Shown here: positions 60,675 through 64,000 of the stretch, piece after piece | Layout of the letters: each line of letters opens with the position of its first letter | Position numbering within the stretch: position 1 is the stretch's first letter | Origin: Mikania micrantha | Taxonomy: Eukaryota > Streptophyta > Magnoliopsida > Asterales > Asteraceae | Length of the DNA: 64,000 nucleotides | Assembly: GCA_009363875.1 (NCBI GenBank) | Contig: CM018687.1 | Location: 20,180,764-20,244,763, forward strand | Direction of reading: 5' to 3' | Translations under genes and position numbers: made by a program | The notes under the pieces: model-generated | Seen by the model: the letters and a program-made list of their open reading frames with translations, nothing else | Told to the model about the DNA's origin: nothing | The model's database searches: none

Positions 60675-61135
60675 TGCCCGAACTAGTTTACCCGAATGAA
60701 CGTGGGCAAAATAGGGTCTAGCCGGTCGAATAGGGTTAACCGAATGCATGTTGATCGAAGGGAAGGAGGGCAAATGACCGTTGGGCCGATGGAGCCTGTT
60801 GGGCCAAAAGAGATTGGCCGACCGAATCAACAGTGGGCTGACCGAATAGGCACCTGCCCGATCGAATGGGGCTGTCGAATAGGGTCAGGCCAATCGAATG
60901 ATGTATGGCCGAAGGAGTTGGGCCGACTGAGGAGTTGCCGAATGTGTGGGGGTTGCCGACTGATCAAACCCCGACCGAATGAGTATTACACGAGTATGGG
61001 GCGATCGAATGAGCCCTTGGTTCGGCGAATAGGGCTAGCTGGCTGGACCACTTTTCATTCGGCCGAATATGGCCTCTAGACTCATTCGGCGGCCTGTAGT
61101 TTGGCCATTCGGCCGGCCGAATTTTCCAACAGATG
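60675..61135. repeat. CGAAT motif array in the family A element 2 LTR
   Basis: ATCGAATGG, CCGAATAGG, GACCGAATGA and similar recur about 25 times. The array occupies the position held by CGAACC/GGTTCG arrays in the other family A LTRs. The 127-codon open frame over it is a repeat artefact. Confidence 0.75.
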
Positions 61136-62233
61136 CAGCCACAATTTTTTTGAGTATTCGGCCACAGAATGAAGGGGGTTTGTTCCTAGCACTCATTAAA
61201 GTGATTTTTGTAGTGTTCTCCTAAGGTTTAGAAGGGTATTAGCCGGTTTCTCATGGGGGTTCGAACCTAGGGTTTTCGAAACCCTAAAACCGAACAAAAA
61301 CATAGATTTTACCTCAAATATGATGGATGAAAGTTTAGATCGGTTGTACTTCTATGATCTACAAGTGATGGTGGTCGTTTTGACACCAAAAACACATGAT
61401 TTCGTGAAGAATCGAGAGAGATCTAGTGTTGAGCTTCTAGAGAGAGAAAGTAGAGAGAGAGTGAACGAGTTGGGATAGGATGGGGCTGGTTGGTGAGGGT
61501 GTTTGTGGTCTTAATGACCACATTAAATGGTCCAAAATTACCCGGGTTCGTTCAGTTTCGCTCGGTTTCGCGTAGAAGCATCGGTTTTTCGCCGTTTTCT
61601 TAACGAAACAACTCAGTTTTAAAATAAGACTTATAAAATTATTTTAGGTGGTTATTCCTAGTAAATTAACTAAATATCTTCTATTTATTTTATATTTTTA
61701 GAATACTTAATTTATGGTTTAAAATCGAATCGTACAGTCGTCGCGCGTATTCGTTAGAATCGTCACCCGAACGAACACGACGATAACTATACTTTTCAAT
61801 ATGGTTTTCTAATTATCGGATATTATTAAGAACGTTAAACTTTCGGATATATTCGGATAGATCGTCACCTATACGAATAATCAGTCGATTTAGCATTCAC
61901 TTAATGACATCCGTGTTATTTTGCTCTGTAAGTCCTCACATACGTTTATACATATTAGAATCCTAACAAATAATCACATGATGGTTCTGTGTTGCCAGAT
62001 ATTCATCTGACTCAAGAACCATAGTTCTGAACTTTGTTTCTGTTAAATGTTTCTGAACTTGTTGTTTGATGACACAAAATGATAACGATGTATGATATGA
62101 ACATGCCATGAAATGAATTATGTATTGTTTGTACCTGATTACTGTTCAAGTCACTGTAGAGATCACTGTTCCGGTGATGTTTCCGGTACTGATGTTACAG
62201 TCTCCCCTTTTTAGAGAAATTTCGTCCCGAAAT

Positions 62234-62644
62234 TTAAGAAGCGTTATCAGGTACGGCTTCCTCTGCAAACAGTTGGGGATACTTTGACTTTATGTGATCT
62301 TCGCGTTCCCAAGTGAACTCAGGTCTGCGCTTTGAGTTCCAACGAACCTTTAGAATCGGAATACGGCTTCGCCTCAGTTGTTTAACCTTGCGATCCATAA
62401 TCTCTAAAGGTTCTTCAATAAAATGTAATTGTTCGTCCACTTGAATTTCTTCGATCGGTATGACGAGTGACTCGTCAGCAAGGCATTTCTTTAAGTTCGA
62501 GACGTGAAACACGTCATGTACACCGCTGAGTTCATCTGGTAACCTCAGCCTATACGCCACAGGACCAATTCGTTCGATGATTTCGAACAGTCCCACGTAT
62601 CTTGGTGCTAACTTGCCTTTCTTTCCAAAACGGACTACGCCTTT
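62234..62644 (-). pseudogene. C-terminal pol fragment of family A element 2
   Basis: On the minus strand it encodes the end of integrase and the tail: GKKGKLAPRYVG, VYHVSNLKK-like HDVFHVSNLKK, FIEEPLEIMDRKVKQL and an RRPEFTWEREDHIKSKYPQLF-like chromodomain-type end, stopping at TAA. It closely matches the tail of the element at 1150-19626, including the part behind that element's last premature stop. The 5' part is cut off at 62645 by another LTR; the predicted frame extension into that LTR is not real. Confidence 0.9.
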
Positions 62645-64000
62645 TGTCACACCCCGAGCCGGCGGGGTAGGATCGGGTTTCCCCGACGGGCGGAAGGTTC
62701 TCGGGGCGCGATATCGTGAATGATAATCGTGATGATCAGATTGTTTACATTGCACATGATGTAAATGAGAAATGCTAAAATATAATAGAATTACAAAGTT
62801 AAATTACATCAGTATTGTTTATAATTTAACAATGTAAATCTATCATCAACATCATAATTTTCTATCTTGTATTTACACAAGATATACAAAATAATATGTA
62901 TAATGATGTCTTCAAAAGTATGAAGGTCCAAAATACTAAGTCTTCTATAGGAAGTCCTAGTCCAAAAGAAATAACTTCTTAATTGACCTGTTCGTCACCT
63001 GAGAAGTCATGCAAAAAAAATCAAGTCAACACATGGTTGGTGAGTTCATATAGTTTAGTATTTGAAAATGATTTGATATTGATTTGAAACTGATTTGATA
63101 ATGATCTTAAACTCCTTTTTCGGTAAAGACCCTAACCTCATTAACACCACATGTATCATCCAGATCGGTATGCTTATATATAGGGCATGCCCCTGAGTCG
63201 AGGCTACAACCCCGCCCAGACGCCATCCCACCACATACTAATCCGCATAGGACATTGGTGTTAATGATAATTAAGCATTTTTACCCTACAAATCTCTGAT
63301 TTGAAATTATGTTTTCCAAAACTTGATTTACCTTCAATCCTCTTGAGTTCCTCATAGATATGTGATTTCCCAAAAGTCAGTAATGGAAATAAATGTTAAG
63401 TATTTAATTAAATAATTAAATAAAACATTTAAATACAACTAAGACATGAAGATTGGGCTTTATCTGACTCAATCAATTAGACTTAGTTGTGGGTGGTTGT
63501 CCAAGTTGTAACCTCTCACACGTGACCCATGTCAGGCATAACTCACAAGGAGTACATCTGAACTGAGCGGGATTTTAATGTTTTGCCCGTACAGCCTGAC
63601 CCAATGGTCTTCTGCATCTGAGTGGGACTTTAAGGATATCCTTTGATTCTTGATCTCTTGATTCTCTTGATATGACTTTGATATTGATACCATTTGATCG
63701 TTCATGTTATTGCCCGTTACAGCATGACCCAAAGGTCTTCTGCATCTGAGTGGGACTTTATATGTGTGTTACACGTGATCTTGATTCCCTATACAACTGA
63801 CATCCACCTTAACTTGAATATTAATGATTTCATTAGATCATAATGATTTCATTATTATAATGATTCACACACATTTATGATTTCTGATTCCTTGAGTCTC
63901 TTGATCTTGATCTTTAGAATTCCCATGATTCACAATGATAATTGATTTGATTATGATTCTTTGTTCTCAGATTCCACACTGAATTGGATTTCCTTTGAAT
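62645..64000 (-). mobile_element. Family A LTR inserted in pol, running off the window
   Basis: Begins TGTCACACCCCGAGCC with the preceding 5 bp CCTTT as putative duplication. Its end has GGGGTAGGATCGGGTTTCCCC and one TATA module (near 63175-63190), like the solo LTR at 2227. Only 1356 bp are visible, so solo LTR or complete element cannot be told apart. Confidence 0.88.
63570..63766. repeat. Two-copy repeat within the partial LTR
   Basis: 'gcccgtacagcctgaccc...' (about 63577-63632) and 'gcccgttacagcatgaccc...' (about 63712-63761) share TCTTCTGCATCTGAGTGGGA, spaced about 135 bp. Not seen in other family A LTRs in the window. Confidence 0.8.

Larger units (their letters stand above)
48761..62199 (-). 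repeat. 3' LTR of minus-strand family A element 2, split by element B
   Basis: It starts TGTCACACCCCGAGCC and ends TACTGATGTTACA, followed by the reversed polypurine tract GTCTCCCC at 62200. Removing element B (48803-58179) and one 5-bp duplication leaves about 4.06 kb, the normal size. The left 5 bp (GTATC, 48756-48760) would be its target duplication; the other end is outside the window. It has two TATA modules (near 58630 and 58860) and a CGAAT-type array instead of CGAACC. Confidence 0.92.

Noticed and set aside
60696..61079. 127-residue frame rich in RIG/PNE repeats
   Set aside because: It follows the CGAAT word array within an LTR; no domain and no support.
62645..62755. 37-residue N-terminal extension of the pol tail frame (MQCKQSDHHDYHS...)
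   Set aside because: It is encoded by the inserted LTR, not by pol; an accidental fusion.
1..64000. tRNA and rRNA genes
   Set aside because: No tRNA or rRNA gene was recognised by eye. The tRNA-like 13-mers found are retrotransposon primer sites. A tRNAscan run was not possible.

Overview
This window is nuclear DNA from a flowering plant, almost certainly a eudicot. The genes have spliced plant-type introns, the window is rich in plant Ty3/gypsy chromovirus elements, and AU-type SINEs, hAT MITEs and a pentatricopeptide-repeat gene are present. An Asteraceae origin would fit but is inference only. Most of the 64 kb is transposable-element sequence. Only three well-supported host genes lie in it, all between about 26.8 and 46.6 kb. 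LAYOUT: 1-1149 is host sequence. 1150-19626 is a complete but dead Ty3/gypsy element (family A, about 4.1 kb LTRs, target duplication CACTC). Its 5' LTR was later hit by two family A solo LTRs in reverse orientation (2227-3639 and 6095-10031), each with its own 5-bp duplication. 19632-26830 is a graveyard: a diverged third LTR, microsatellites, a minisatellite and a 678-bp foldback whose outer arms are two AU SINEs facing each other. GENES: 28521-30896 (+) is a four-exon lipoate/biotin-type protein ligase. 36513-38516 (+) is an intronless P-class PPR gene, probably for organelle RNA processing. 39405-46613 (-) is a ten-exon plastid ribulose-phosphate 3-epimerase (Calvin cycle and oxidative pentose phosphate pathway) whose intron 8 holds a decayed Copia element. 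The PPR and epimerase genes converge tail to tail. RIGHT PART: 47282-48232 holds two MITE-like elements. They are followed by a short A-rich coding relic (48245-48760) that looks like an endogenous fragment of a plant pararetrovirus (Caulimoviridae-like) ending in an inverted duplication. 48761-62199 is the 3' LTR of another family A element on the minus strand. It is split by a young, apparently intact family B gypsy element (48803-58179) with one uninterrupted 1519-codon gag-pol frame and nearly identical LTRs. 62200-62644 is the pol tail of the outer element, cut by a further family A LTR that runs off the window. INTERACTION: the host genes are not an operon or pathway cluster; they are islands between TE nests. 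The most unusual structures are the 8-9 unit tandem hairpin array in the family B LTR with matched stem changes, the rapidly replaced motif arrays inside family A LTRs, the SINE foldback, and the viral relic with its palindromic end.
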